NCBI RefSeq assembly: GCF_007655135.1 | Contig: NW_022204389.1 | Span: 62,001-126,000 of the forward strand | Source: Punica granatum | Taxonomy: Eukaryota > Streptophyta > Magnoliopsida > Myrtales > Lythraceae | Length of the DNA: 64,000 nucleotides | Direction of reading: 5' to 3' | In this document: positions 11,301 to 24,700 of the stretch, piece by piece | Layout: each line of letters begins with the position of its first letter | How positions within the stretch are numbered: the stretch's first letter is position 1 | The notes under the pieces: model-generated | What the model was told of the DNA's origin: nothing | What the model saw: the letters and a program-made list of their open reading frames with translations, nothing else | The model's database searches: none | Program-made: the position numbers and the translations under genes

Positions 11301-14300
11301 GGATCGCAGTGCGCCTTTATTTCCGCAATGCACTTTCATTGGCGTGCACCTTCTCAGGATCGCAGTGCGCCTTTATTTCCGCAATGCACTTTCATTGGCG
11401 TGCACCTTCTCAGGATCGCAGTGCGCCTTTATTTCCGCAATGCACTTTCATTGGCGTGCACCTTCTCAGGATCGCAGTGCGCCTTTATTTCCGCAATGCA
11501 CTTTCATTGGCGTGCACCTTCTCAGGATCGCAGTGCGCCTTTATTTCCGCAATGCACTTTCATTGGCGTGCACCTTCTCAGGATCGCAGTGCGCCTTTAT
11601 TTCCGCAATGCACTTTCATTGGCGTGCACCTTCTCAGGATCGCAGTGCGCCTTTATTTCCGCAATGCACTTTCATTGGCGTGCACCTTCTCAGGATCGCA
11701 GTGCGCCTTTATTTCCGCAATGCACTTTCATTGGCGTGCACCTTCTCAGGATCGCAGTGCGCCTTTATTTCCGCAATGCACTTTCATTGGCGTGCACCTT
11801 CTCAGGATCGCAGTGCGCCTTTATTTCCGCAATGCACTTTCATTGGCGTGCACCTTCTCAGGATCGCAGTGCGCCTTTATTTCCGCAATGCACTTTCATT
11901 GGCGTGCACCTTCTCAGGATCGCAGTGCGCCTTTATTTCCGCAATGCACTTTCATTGGCGTGCACCTTCTCAGGATCGCAGTGCGCCTTTATTTCCGCAA
12001 TGCACTTTCATTGGCGTGCACCTTCTCAGGATCGCAGTGCGCCTTTATTTCCGCAATGCACTTTCATTGGCGTGCACCTTCTCAGGATCGCAGTGCGCCT
12101 TTATTTCCGCAATGCACTTTCATTGGCGTGCACCTTCTCAGGATCGCAGTGCGCCTTTATTTCCGCAATGCACTTTCATTGGCGTGCACCTTCTCAGGAT
12201 CGCAGTGCGCCTTTATTTCCGCAATGCACTTTCATTGGCGTGCACCTTCTCAGGATCGCAGTGCGCCTTTATTTCCGCAATGCACTTTCATTGGCGTGCA
12301 CCTTCTCAGGATCGCAGTGCGCCTTTATTTCCGCAATGCACTTTCATTGGCGTGCACCTTCTCAGGATCGCAGTGCGCCTTTATTTCCGCAATGCACTTT
12401 CATTGGCGTGCACCTTCTCAGGATCGCAGTGCGCCTTTATTTCCGCAATGCACTTTCATTGGCGTGCACCTTCTCAGGATCGCAGTGCGCCTTTATTTCC
12501 GCAATGCACTTTCATTGGCGTGCACCTTCTCAGGATCGCAGTGCGCCTTTATTTCCGCAATGCACTTTCATTGGCGTGCACCTTCTCAGGATCGCAGTGC
12601 GCCTTTATTTCCGCAATGCACTTTCATTGGCGTGCACCTTCTCAGGATCGCAGTGCGCCTTTATTTCCGCAATGCACTTTCATTGGCGTGCACCTTCTCA
12701 GGATCGCAGTGCGCCTTTATTTCCGCAATGCACTTTCATTGGCGTGCACCTTCTCAGGATCGCAGTGCGCCTTTATTTCCGCAATGCACTTTCATTGGCG
12801 TGCACCTTCTCAGGATCGCAGTGCGCCTTTATTTCCGCAATGCACTTTCATTGGCGTGCACCTTCTCAGGATCGCAGTGCGCCTTTATTTCCGCAATGCA
12901 CTTTCATTGGCGTGCACCTTCTCAGGATCGCAGTGCGCCTTTATTTCCGCAATGCACTTTCATTGGCGTGCACCTTCTCAGGATCGCAGTGCGCCTTTAT
13001 TTCCGCAATGCACTTTCATTGGCGTGCACCTTCTCAGGATCGCAGTGCGCCTTTATTTCCGCAATGCACTTTCATTGGCGTGCACCTTCTCAGGATCGCA
13101 GTGCGCCTTTATTTCCGCAATGCACTTTCATTGGCGTGCACCTTCTCAGGATCGCAGTGCGCCTTTATTTCCGCAATGCACTTTCATTGGCGTGCACCTT
13201 CTCAGGATCGCAGTGCGCCTTTATTTCCGCAATGCACTTTCATTGGCGTGCACCTTCTCAGGATCGCAGTGCGCCTTTATTTCCGCAATGCACTTTCATT
13301 GGCGTGCACCTTCTCAGGATCGCAGTGCGCCTTTATTTCCGCAATGCACTTTCATTTGGCGTGCACCTTCTCAGGATCGCAGTGCGCCTTTATTTCCGCA
13401 ATGCACTTTCATTGGCGTGCACCTTCTCAGGATCGCAGTGCGCCTTTATTTCCGCAATGCACTTTCATTGGCGTGCACCTTCTCAGGATCGCAGTGCGCC
13501 TTTATTTCCGCAATGCACTTTCATTGGCGTGCACCTTCTCAGGATCGCAGTGCGCCTTTATTTCCGCAATGCACTTTCATTGGCGTGCACCTTCTCAGGA
13601 TCGCAGTGCGCCTTTATTTCCGCAATGCACTTTCATTGGCGTGCACCTTCTCAGGATCGCAGTGCGCCTTTATTTCCGCAATGCACTTTCATTGGCGTGC
13701 ACCTTCTCAGGATCGCAGTGCGCCTTTATTTCCGCAATGCACTTTCATTGGCGTGCACCTTCTCAGGATCGCAGTGCGCCTTTATTTCCGCAATGCACTT
13801 TCATTGGCGTGCACCTTCTCAGGATCGCAGTGCGCCTTTATTTCCGCAATGCACTTTCATTGGCGTGCACCTTCTCAGGATCGCAGTGCGCCTTTATTTC
13901 CGCAATGCACTTTCATTGGCGTGCACCTTCTCAGGATCGCAGTGCGCCTTTATTTCCGCAATGCACTTTCATTGGCGTGCACCTTCTCAGGATCGCAGTG
14001 CGCCTTTATTTCCGCAATGCACTTTCATTGGCGTGCACCTTCTCAGGATCGCAGTGCGCCTTTATTTCCGCAATGCACTTTCATTGGCGTGCACCTTCTC
14101 AGGATCGCAGTGCGCCTTTATTTCCGCAATGCACTTTCATTGGCGTGCACCTTCTCAGGATCGCAGTGCGCCTTTATTTCCGCAATGCACTTTCATTGGC
14201 GTGCACCTTCTCAGGATCGCAGTGCGCCTTTATTTCCGCAATGCACTTTCATTGGCGTGCACCTTCTCAGGATCGCAGTGCGCCTTTATTTCCGCAATGC

Positions 14301-17300
14301 ACTTTCATTGGCGTGCACCTTCTCAGGATCGCAGTGCGCCTTTATTTCCGCAATGCACTTTCATTGGCGTGCACCTTCTCAGGATCGCAGTGCGCCTTTA
14401 TTTCCGCAATGCACTTTCATTGGCGTGCACCTTCTCAGGATCGCAGTGCGCCTTTATTTCCGCAATGCACTTTCATTGGCGTGCACCTTCTCAGGATCGC
14501 AGTGCGCCTTTATTTCCGCAATGCACTTTCATTGGCGTGCACCTTCTCAGGATCGCAGTGCGCCTTTATTTCCGCAATGCACTTTCATTGGCGTGCACCT
14601 TCTCAGGATCGCAGTGCGCCTTTATTTCCGCAATGCACTTTCATTGGCGTGCACCTTCTCAGGATCGCAGTGCGCCTTTATTTCCGCAATGCACTTTCAT
14701 TGGCGTGCACCTTCTCAGGATCGCAGTGCGCCTTTATTTCCGCAATGCACTTTCATTGGCGTGCACCTTCTCAGGATCGCAGTGCGCCTTTATTTCCGCA
14801 ATGCACTTTCATTGGCGTGCACCTTCTCAGGATCGCAGTGCGCCTTTATTTCCGCAATGCACTTTCATTGGCGTGCACCTTCTCAGGATCGCAGTGCGCC
14901 TTTATTTCCGCAATGCACTTTCATTGGCGTGCACCTTCTCAGGATCGCAGTGCGCCTTTATTTCCGCAATGCACTTTCATTGGCGTGCACCTTCTCAGGA
15001 TCGCAGTGCGCCTTTATTTCCGCAATGCACTTTCATTGGCGTGCACCTTCTCAGGATCGCAGTGCGCCTTTATTTCCGCAATGCACTTTCATTGGCGTGC
15101 ACCTTCTCAGGATCGCAGTGCGCCTTTATTTCCGCAATGCACTTTCATTGGCGTGCACCTTCTCAGGATCGCAGTGCGCCTTTATTTCCGCAATGCACTT
15201 TCATTGGCGTGCACCTTCTCAGGATCGCAGTGCGCCTTTATTTCCGCAATGCACTTTCATTGGCGTGCACCTTCTCAGGATCGCAGTGCGCCTTTATTTC
15301 CGCAATGCACTTTCATTGGCGTGCACCTTCTCAGGATCGCAGTGCGCCTTTATTTCCGCAATGCACTTTCATTGGCGTGCACCTTCTCAGGATCGCAGTG
15401 CGCCTTTATTTCCGCAATGCACTTTCATTGGCGTGCACCTTCTCAGGATCGCAGTGCGCCTTTATTTCCGCAATGCACTTTCATTGGCGTGCACCTTCTC
15501 AGGATCGCAGTGCGCCTTTATTTCCGCAATGCACTTTCATTGGCGTGCACCTTCTCAGGATCGCAGTGCGCCTTTATTTCCGCAATGCACTTTCATTTGG
15601 CGTGCACCTTCTCAGGATCGCAGTGCGCCTTTATTTCCGCAATGCACTTTCATTGGCGTGCACCTTCTCAGGATCGCAGTGCGCCTTTATTTCCGCAATG
15701 CACTTTCATTGGCGTGCACCTTCTCAGGATCGCAGTGCGCCTTTATTTCCGCAATGCACTTTCATTGGCGTGCACCTTCTCAGGATCGCAGTGCGCCTTT
15801 ATTTCCGCAATGCACTTTCATTGGCGTGCACCTTCTCAGGATCGCAGTGCGCCTTTATTTCCGCAATGCACTTTCATTGGCGTGCACCTTCTCAGGATCG
15901 CAGTGCGCCTTTATTTCCGCAATGCACTTTCATTGGCGTGCACCTTCTCAGGATCGCAGTGCGCCTTTATTTCCGCAATGCACTTTCATTGGCGTGCACC
16001 TTCTCAGGATCGCAGTGCGCCTTTATTTCCGCAATGCACTTTCATTGGCGTGCACCTTCTCAGGATCGCAGTGCGCCTTTATTTCCGCAATGCACTTTCA
16101 TTGGCGTGCACCTTCTCAGGATCGCAGTGCGCCTTTATTTCCGCAATGCACTTTCATTGGCGTGCACCTTCTCAGGATCGCAGTGCGCCTTTATTTCCGC
16201 AATGCACTTTCATTGGCGTGCACCTTCTCAGGATCGCAGTGCGCCTTTATTTCCGCAATGCACTTTCATTGGCGTGCACCTTCTCAGGATCGCAGTGCGC
16301 CTTTATTTCCGCAATGCACTTTCATTGGCGTGCACCTTCTCAGGATCGCAGTGCGCCTTTATTTCCGCAATGCACTTTCATTGGCGTGCACCTTCTCAGG
16401 ATCGCAGTGCGCCTTTATTTCCGCAATGCACTTTCATTGGCGTGCACCTTCTCAGGATCGCAGTGCGCCTTTATTTCCGCAATGCACTTTCATTGGCGTG
16501 CACCTTCTCAGGATCGCAGTGCGCCTTTATTTCCGCAATGCACTTTCATTGGCGTGCACCTTCTCAGGATCGCAGTGCGCCTTTATTTCCGCAATGCACT
16601 TTCATTGGCGTGCACCTTCTCAGGATCGCAGTGCGCCTTTATTTCCGCAATGCACTTTCATTGGCGTGCACCTTCTCAGGATCGCAGTGCGCCTTTATTT
16701 CCGCAATGCACTTTCATTGGCGTGCACCTTCTCAGGATCGCAGTGCGCCTTTATTTCCGCAATGCACTTTCATTGGCGTGCACCTTCTCAGGATCGCAGT
16801 GCGCCTTTATTTCCGCAATGCACTTTCATTGGCGTGCACCTTCTCAGGATCGCAGTGCGCCTTTATTTCCGCAATGCACTTTCATTGGCGTGCACCTTCT
16901 CAGGATCGCAGTGCGCCTTTATTTCCGCAATGCACTTTCATTGGCGTGCACCTTCTCAGGATCGCAGTGCGCCTTTATTTCCGCAATGCACTTTCATTGG
17001 CGTGCACCTTCTCAGGATCGCAGTGCGCCTTTATTTCCGCAATGCACTTTCATTGGCGTGCACCTTCTCAGGATCGCAGTGCGCCTTTATTTCCGCAATG
17101 CACTTTCATTGGCGTGCACCTTCTCAGGATCGCAGTGCGCCTTTATTTCCGCAATGCACTTTCATTGGCGTGCACCTTCTCAGGATCGCAGTGCGCCTTT
17201 ATTTCCGCAATGCACTTTCATTGGCGTGCACCTTCTCAGGATCGCAGTGCGCCTTTATTTCCGCAATGCACTTTCATTGGCGTGCACCTTCTCAGGATCG

Positions 17301-20300
17301 CAGTGCGCCTTTATTTCCGCAATGCACTTTCATTGGCGTGCACCTTCTCAGGATCGCAGTGCGCCTTTATTTCCGCAATGCACTTTCATTGGCGTGCACC
17401 TTCTCAGGATCGCAGTGCGCCTTTATTTCCGCAATGCACTTTCATTGGCGTGCACCTTCTCAGGATCGCAGTGCGCCTTTATTTCCGCAATGCACTTTCA
17501 TTGGCGTGCACCTTCTCAGGATCGCAGTGCGCCTTTATTTCCGCAATGCACTTTCATTGGCGTGCACCTTCTCAGGATCGCAGTGCGCCTTTATTTCCGC
17601 AATGCACTTTCATTGGCGTGCACCTTCTCAGGATCGCAGTGCGCCTTTATTTCCGCAATGCACTTTCATTGGCGTGCACCTTCTCAGGATCGCAGTGCGC
17701 CTTTATTTCCGCAATGCACTTTCATTGGCGTGCACCTTCTCAGGATCGCAGTGCGCCTTTATTTCCGCAATGCACTTTCATTGGCGTGCACCTTCTCAGG
17801 ATCGCAGTGCGCCTTTATTTCCGCAATGCACTTTCATTGGCGTGCACCTTCTCAGGATCGCAGTGCGCCTTTATTTCCGCAATGCACTTTCATTGGCGTG
17901 CACCTTCTCAGGATCGCAGTGCGCCTTTATTTCCGCAATGCACTTTCATTGGCGTGCACCTTCTCAGGATCGCAGTGCGCCTTTATTTCCGCAATGCACT
18001 TTCATTGGCGTGCACCTTCTCAGGATCGCAGTGCGCCTTTATTTCCGCAATGCACTTTCATTGGCGTGCACCTTCTCAGGATCGCAGTGCGCCTTTATTT
18101 CCGCAATGCACTTTCATTGGCGTGCACCTTCTCAGGATCGCAGTGCGCCTTTATTTCCGCAATGCACTTTCATTGGCGTGCACCTTCTCAGGATCGCAGT
18201 GCGCCTTTATTTCCGCAATGCACTTTCATTGGCGTGCACCTTCTCAGGATCGCAGTGCGCCTTTATTTCCGCAATGCACTTTCATTGGCGTGCACCTTCT
18301 CAGGATCGCAGTGCGCCTTTATTTCCGCAATGCACTTTCATTGGCGTGCACCTTCTCAGGATCGCAGTGCGCCTTTATTTCCGCAATGCACTTTCATTGG
18401 CGTGCACCTTCTCAGGATCGCAGTGCGCCTTTATTTCCGCAATGCACTTTCATTGGCGTGCACCTTCTCAGGATCGCAGTGCGCCTTTATTTCCGCAATG
18501 CACTTTCATTGGCGTGCACCTTCTCAGGATCGCAGTGCGCCTTTATTTCCGCAATGCACTTTCATTGGCGTGCACCTTCTCAGGATCGCAGTGCGCCTTT
18601 ATTTCCGCAATGCACTTTCATTGGCGTGCACCTTCTCAGGATCGCAGTGCGCCTTTATTTCCGCAATGCACTTTCATTGGCGTGCACCTTCTCAGGATCG
18701 CAGTGCGCCTTTATTTCCGCAATGCACTTTCATTGGCGTGCACCTTCTCAGGATCGCAGTGCGCCTTTATTTCCGCAATGCACTTTCATTGGCGTGCACC
18801 TTCTCAGGATCGCAGTGCGCCTTTATTTCCGCAATGCACTTTCATTGGCGTGCACCTTCTCAGGATCGCAGTGCGCCTTTATTTCCGCAATGCACTTTCA
18901 TTGGCGTGCACCTTCTCAGGATCGCAGTGCGCCTTTATTTCCGCAATGCACTTTCATTGGCGTGCACCTTCTCAGGATCGCAGTGCGCCTTTATTTCCGC
19001 AATGCACTTTCATTGGCGTGCACCTTCTCAGGATCGCAGTGCGCCTTTATTTCCGCAATGCACTTTCATTGGCGTGCACCTTCTCAGGATCGCAGTGCGC
19101 CTTTATTTCCGCAATGCACTTTCATTGGCGTGCACCTTCTCAGGATCGCAGTGCGCCTTTATTTCCGCAATGCACTTTCATTGGCGTGCACCTTCTCAGG
19201 ATCGCAGTGCGCCTTTATTTCCGCAATGCACTTTCATTGGCGTGCACCTTCTCAGGATCGCAGTGCGCCTTTATTTCCGCAATGCACTTTCATTGGCGTG
19301 CACCTTCTCAGGATCGCAGTGCGCCTTTATTTCCGCAATGCACTTTCATTGGCGTGCACCTTCTCAGGATCGCAGTGCGCCTTTATTTCCGCAATGCACT
19401 TTCATTGGCGTGCACCTTCTCAGGATCGCAGTGCGCCTTTATTTCCGCAATGCACTTTCATTGGCGTGCACCTTCTCAGGATCGCAGTGCGCCTTTATTT
19501 CCGCAATGCACTTTCATTGGCGTGCACCTTCTCAGGATCGCAGTGCGCCTTTATTTCCGCAATGCACTTTCATTGGCGTGCACCTTCTCAGGATCGCAGT
19601 GCGCCTTTATTTCCGCAATGCACTTTCATTGGCGTGCACCTTCTCAGGATCGCAGTGCGCCTTTATTTCCGCAATGCACTTTCATTGGCGTGCACCTTCT
19701 CAGGATCGCAGTGCGCCTTTATTTCCGCAATGCACTTTCATTGGCGTGCACCTTCTCAGGATCGCAGTGCGCCTTTATTTCCGCAATGCACTTTCATTGG
19801 CGTGCACCTTCTCAGGATCGCAGTGCGCCTTTATTTCCGCAATGCACTTTCATTGGCGTGCACCTTCTCAGGATCGCAGTGCGCCTTTATTTCCGCAATG
19901 CACTTTCATTGGCGTGCACCTTCTCAGGATCGCAGTGCGCCTTTATTTCCGCAATGCACTTTCATTGGCGTGCACCTTCTCAGGATCGCAGTGCGCCTTT
20001 ATTTCCGCAATGCACTTTCATTGGCGTGCACCTTCTCAGGATCGCAGTGCGCCTTTATTTCCGCAATGCACTTTCATTGGCGTGCACCTTCTCAGGATCG
20101 CAGTGCGCCTTTATTTCCGCAATGCACTTTCATTGGCGTGCACCTTCTCAGGATCGCAGTGCGCCTTTATTTCCGCAATGCACTTTCATTGGCGTGCACC
20201 TTCTCAGGATCGCAGTGCGCCTTTATTTCCGCAATGCACTTTCATTGGCGTGCACCTTCTCAGGATCGCAGTGCGCCTTTATTTCCGCAATGCACTTTCA

Positions 20301-21718
20301 TTGGCGTGCACCTTCTCAGGATCGCAGTGCGCCTTTATTTCCGCAATGCACTTTCATTGGCGTGCACCTTCTCAGGATCGCAGTGCGCCTTTATTTCCGC
20401 AATGCACTTTCATTGGCGTGCACCTTCTCAGGATCGCAGTGCGCCTTTATTTCCGCAATGCACTTTCATTGGCGTGCACCTTCTCAGGATCGCAGTGCGC
20501 CTTTATTTCCGCAATGCACTTTCATTGGCGTGCACCTTCTCAGGATCGCAGTGCGCCTTTATTTCCGCAATGCACTTTCATTGGCGTGCACCTTCTCAGG
20601 ATCGCAGTGCGCCTTTATTTCCGCAATGCACTTTCATTGGCGTGCACCTTCTCAGGATCGCAGTGCGCCTTTATTTCCGCAATGCACTTTCATTGGCGTG
20701 CACCTTCTCAGGATCGCAGTGCGCCTTTATTTCCGCAATGCACTTTCATTGGCGTGCACCTTCTCAGGATCGCAGTGCGCCTTTATTTCCGCAATGCACT
20801 TTCATTGGCGTGCACCTTCTCAGGATCGCAGTGCGCCTTTATTTCCGCAATGCACTTTCATTGGCGTGCACCTTCTCAGGATCGCAGTGCGCCTTTATTT
20901 CCGCAATGCACTTTCATTGGCGTGCACCTTCTCAGGATCGCAGTGCGCCTTTATTTCCGCAATGCACTTTCATTGGCGTGCACCTTCTCAGGATCGCAGT
21001 GCGCCTTTATTTCCGCAATGCACTTTCATTGGCGTGCACCTTCTCAGGATCGCAGTGCGCCTTTATTTCCGCAATGCACTTTCATTGGCGTGCACCTTCT
21101 CAGGATCGCAGTGCGCCTTTATTTCCGCAATGCACTTTCATTGGCGTGCACCTTCTCAGGATCGCAGTGCGCCTTTATTTCCGCAATGCACTTTCATTGG
21201 CGTGCACCTTCTCAGGATCGCAGTGCGCCTTTATTTCCGCAATGCACTTTCATTGGCGTGCACCTTCTCAGGATCGCAGTGCGCCTTTATTTCCGCAATG
21301 CACTTTCATTGGCGTGCACCTTCTCAGGATCGCAGTGCGCCTTTATTTCCGCAATGCACTTTCATTGGCGTGCACCTTCTCAGGATCGCAGTGCGCCTTT
21401 ATTTCCGCAATGCACTTTCATTGGCGTGCACCTTCTCAGGATCGCAGTGCGCCTTTATTTCCGCAATGCACTTTCATTGGCGTGCACCTTCTCAGGATCG
21501 CAGTGCGCCTTTATTTCCGCAATGCACTTTCATTGGCGTGCACCTTCTCAGGATCGCAGTGCGCCTTTATTTCCGCAATGCACTTTCATTGGCGTGCACC
21601 TTCTCAGGATCGCAGTGCGCCTTTATTTCCGCAATGCACTTTCATTGGCGTGCACCTTCTCAGGATCGCAGTGCGCCTTTATTTCCGCAATGCACTTTCA
21701 TTGGCGTGCACCTTCTCA
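11301..21718 (+). repeat. Homogenised core, 184 of 186 units identical
   Basis: The arithmetic is exact: 11301-13316 is 36 units of 56 bp, then one 57-bp unit, 13374-15557 is 39 units, then one 57-bp unit (15558-15614), and 15615-21718 is 109 units. I saw no base difference among the 56-bp units, though a base-by-base comparison was not computed. Such identity implies recent amplification or frequent conversion, or else an assembly effect. Confidence 0.85.
15615..21718 (+). repeat. 109 consecutive apparently identical monomers
   Basis: This 6,104-bp stretch is 109 times 56 bp with no change of phase and no visible substitution. It is the longest variant-free run in the window and lies in the left third, far from the diverged right end. 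It contains no feature other than the repeat. Confidence 0.85.
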
Positions 21719-24700
21719 GGATCGCAGTGCGCCTTTATTTCCGCAATGCACTTTCATTTGGCGTGCACCTTCTCAGGATCGCAGTGCGCCTTTATTTCCG
21801 CAATGCACTTTCATTGGCGTGCACCTTCTCAGGATCGCAGTGCGCCTTTATTTCCGCAATGCACTTTCATTGGCGTGCACCTTCTCAGGATCGCAGTGCG
21901 CCTTTATTTCCGCAATGCACTTTCATTGGCGTGCACCTTCTCAGGATCGCAGTGCGCCTTTATTTCCGCAATGCACTTTCATTGGCGTGCACCTTCTCAG
22001 GATCGCAGTGCGCCTTTATTTCCGCAATGCACTTTCATTGGCGTGCACCTTCTCAGGATCGCAGTGCGCCTTTATTTCCGCAATGCACTTTCATTGGCGT
22101 GCACCTTCTCAGGATCGCAGTGCGCCTTTATTTCCGCAATGCACTTTCATTGGCGTGCACCTTCTCAGGATCGCAGTGCGCCTTTATTTCCGCAATGCAC
22201 TTTCATTGGCGTGCACCTTCTCAGGATCGCAGTGCGCCTTTATTTCCGCAATGCACTTTCATTGGCGTGCACCTTCTCAGGATCGCAGTGCGCCTTTATT
22301 TCCGCAATGCACTTTCATTGGCGTGCACCTTCTCAGGATCGCAGTGCGCCTTTATTTCCGCAATGCACTTTCATTGGCGTGCACCTTCTCAGGATCGCAG
22401 TGCGCCTTTATTTCCGCAATGCACTTTCATTTGGCGTGCACCTTCTCAGGATCGCAGTGCGCCTTTATTTCCGCAATGCACTTTCATTGGCGTGCACCTT
22501 CTCAGGATCGCAGTGCGCCTTTATTTCCGCAATGCACTTTCATTGGCGTGCACCTTCTCAGGATCGCAGTGCGCCTTTATTTCCGCAATGCACTTTCATT
22601 GGCGTGCACCTTCTCAGGATCGCAGTGCGCCTTTATTTCCGCAATGCACTTTCATTGGCGTGCACCTTCTCAGGATCGCAGTGCGCCTTTATTTCCGCAA
22701 TGCACTTTCATTGGCGTGCACCTTCTCAGGATCGCAGTGCGCCTTTATTTCCGCAATGCACTTTCATTGGCGTGCACCTTCTCAGGATCGCAGTGCGCCT
22801 TTATTTCCGCAATGCACTTTCATTTGGCGTGCACCTTCTCAGGATCGCAGTGCGCCTTTATTTCCGCAATGCACTTTCATTGGCGTGCACCTTCTCAGGA
22901 TCGCAGTGCGCCTTTATTTCCGCAATGCACTTTCATTGGCGTGCACCTTCTCAGGATCGCAGTGCGCCTTTATTTCCGCAATGCACTTTCATTGGCGTGC
23001 ACCTTCTCAGGATCGCAGTGCGCCTTTATTTCCGCAATGCACTTTCATTGGCGTGCACCTTCTCAGGATCGCAGTGCGCCTTTATTTCCGCAATGCACTT
23101 TCATTGGCGTGCACCTTCTCAGGATCGCAGTGCGCCTTTATTTCCGCAATGCACTTTCATTGGCGTGCACCTTCTCAGGATCGCAGTGCGCCTTTATTTC
23201 CGCAATGCACTTTCATTGGCGTGCACCTTCTCAGGATCGCAGTGCGCCTTTATTTCCGCAATGCACTTTCATTGGCGTGCACCTTCTCAGGATCGCAGTG
23301 CGCCTTTATTTCCGCAATGCACTTTCATTGGCGTGCACCTTCTCAGGATCGCAGTGCGCCTTTATTTCCGCAATGCACTTTCATTGGCGTGCACCTTCTC
23401 AGGATCGCAGTGCGCCTTTATTTCCGCAATGCACTTTCATTGGCGTGCACCTTCTCAGGATCGCAGTGCGCCTTTATTTCCGCAATGCACTTTCATTGGC
23501 GTGCACCTTCTCAGGATCGCAGTGCGCCTTTATTTCCGCAATGCACTTTCATTGGCGTGCACCTTCTCAGGATCGCAGTGCGCCTTTATTTCCGCAATGC
23601 ACTTTCATTGGCGTGCACCTTCTCAGGATCGCAGTGCGCCTTTATTTCCGCAATGCACTTTCATTGGCGTGCACCTTCTCAGGATCGCAGTGCGCCTTTA
23701 TTTCCGCAATGCACTTTCATTGGCGTGCACCTTCTCAGGATCGCAGTGCGCCTTTATTTCCGCAATGCACTTTCATTGGCGTGCACCTTCTCAGGATCGC
23801 AGTGCGCCTTTATTTCCGCAATGCACTTTCATTGGCGTGCACCTTCTCAGGATCGCAGTGCGCCTTTATTTCCGCAATGCACTTTCATTGGCGTGCACCT
23901 TCTCAGGATCGCAGTGCGCCTTTATTTCCGCAATGCACTTTCATTGGCGTGCACCTTCTCAGGATCGCAGTGCGCCTTTATTTCCGCAATGCACTTTCAT
24001 TGGCGTGCACCTTCTCAGGATCGCAGTGCGCCTTTATTTCCGCAATGCACTTTCATTGGCGTGCACCTTCTCAGGATCGCAGTGCGCCTTTATTTCCGCA
24101 ATGCACTTTCATTGGCGTGCACCTTCTCAGGATCGCAGTGCGCCTTTATTTCCGCAATGCACTTTCATTGGCGTGCACCTTCTCAGGATCGCAGTGCGCC
24201 TTTATTTCCGCAATGCACTTTCATTGGCGTGCACCTTCTCAGGATCGCAGTGCGCCTTTATTTCCGCAATGCACTTTCATTGGCGTGCACCTTCTCAGGA
24301 TCGCAGTGCGCCTTTATTTCCGCAATGCACTTTCATTGGCGTGCACCTTCTCAGGATCGCAGTGCGCCTTTATTTCCGCAATGCACTTTCATTGGCGTGC
24401 ACCTTCTCAGGATCGCAGTGCGCCTTTATTTCCGCAATGCACTTTCATTGGCGTGCACCTTCTCAGGATCGCAGTGCGCCTTTATTTCCGCAATGCACTT
24501 TCATTGGCGTGCACCTTCTCAGGATCGCAGTGCGCCTTTATTTCCGCAATGCACTTTCATTGGCGTGCACCTTCTCAGGATCGCAGTGCGCCTTTATTTC
24601 CGCAATGCACTTTCATTGGCGTGCACCTTCTCAGGATCGCAGTGCGCCTTTATTTCCGCAATGCACTTTCATTGGCGTGCACCTTCTCAGGATCGCAGTG

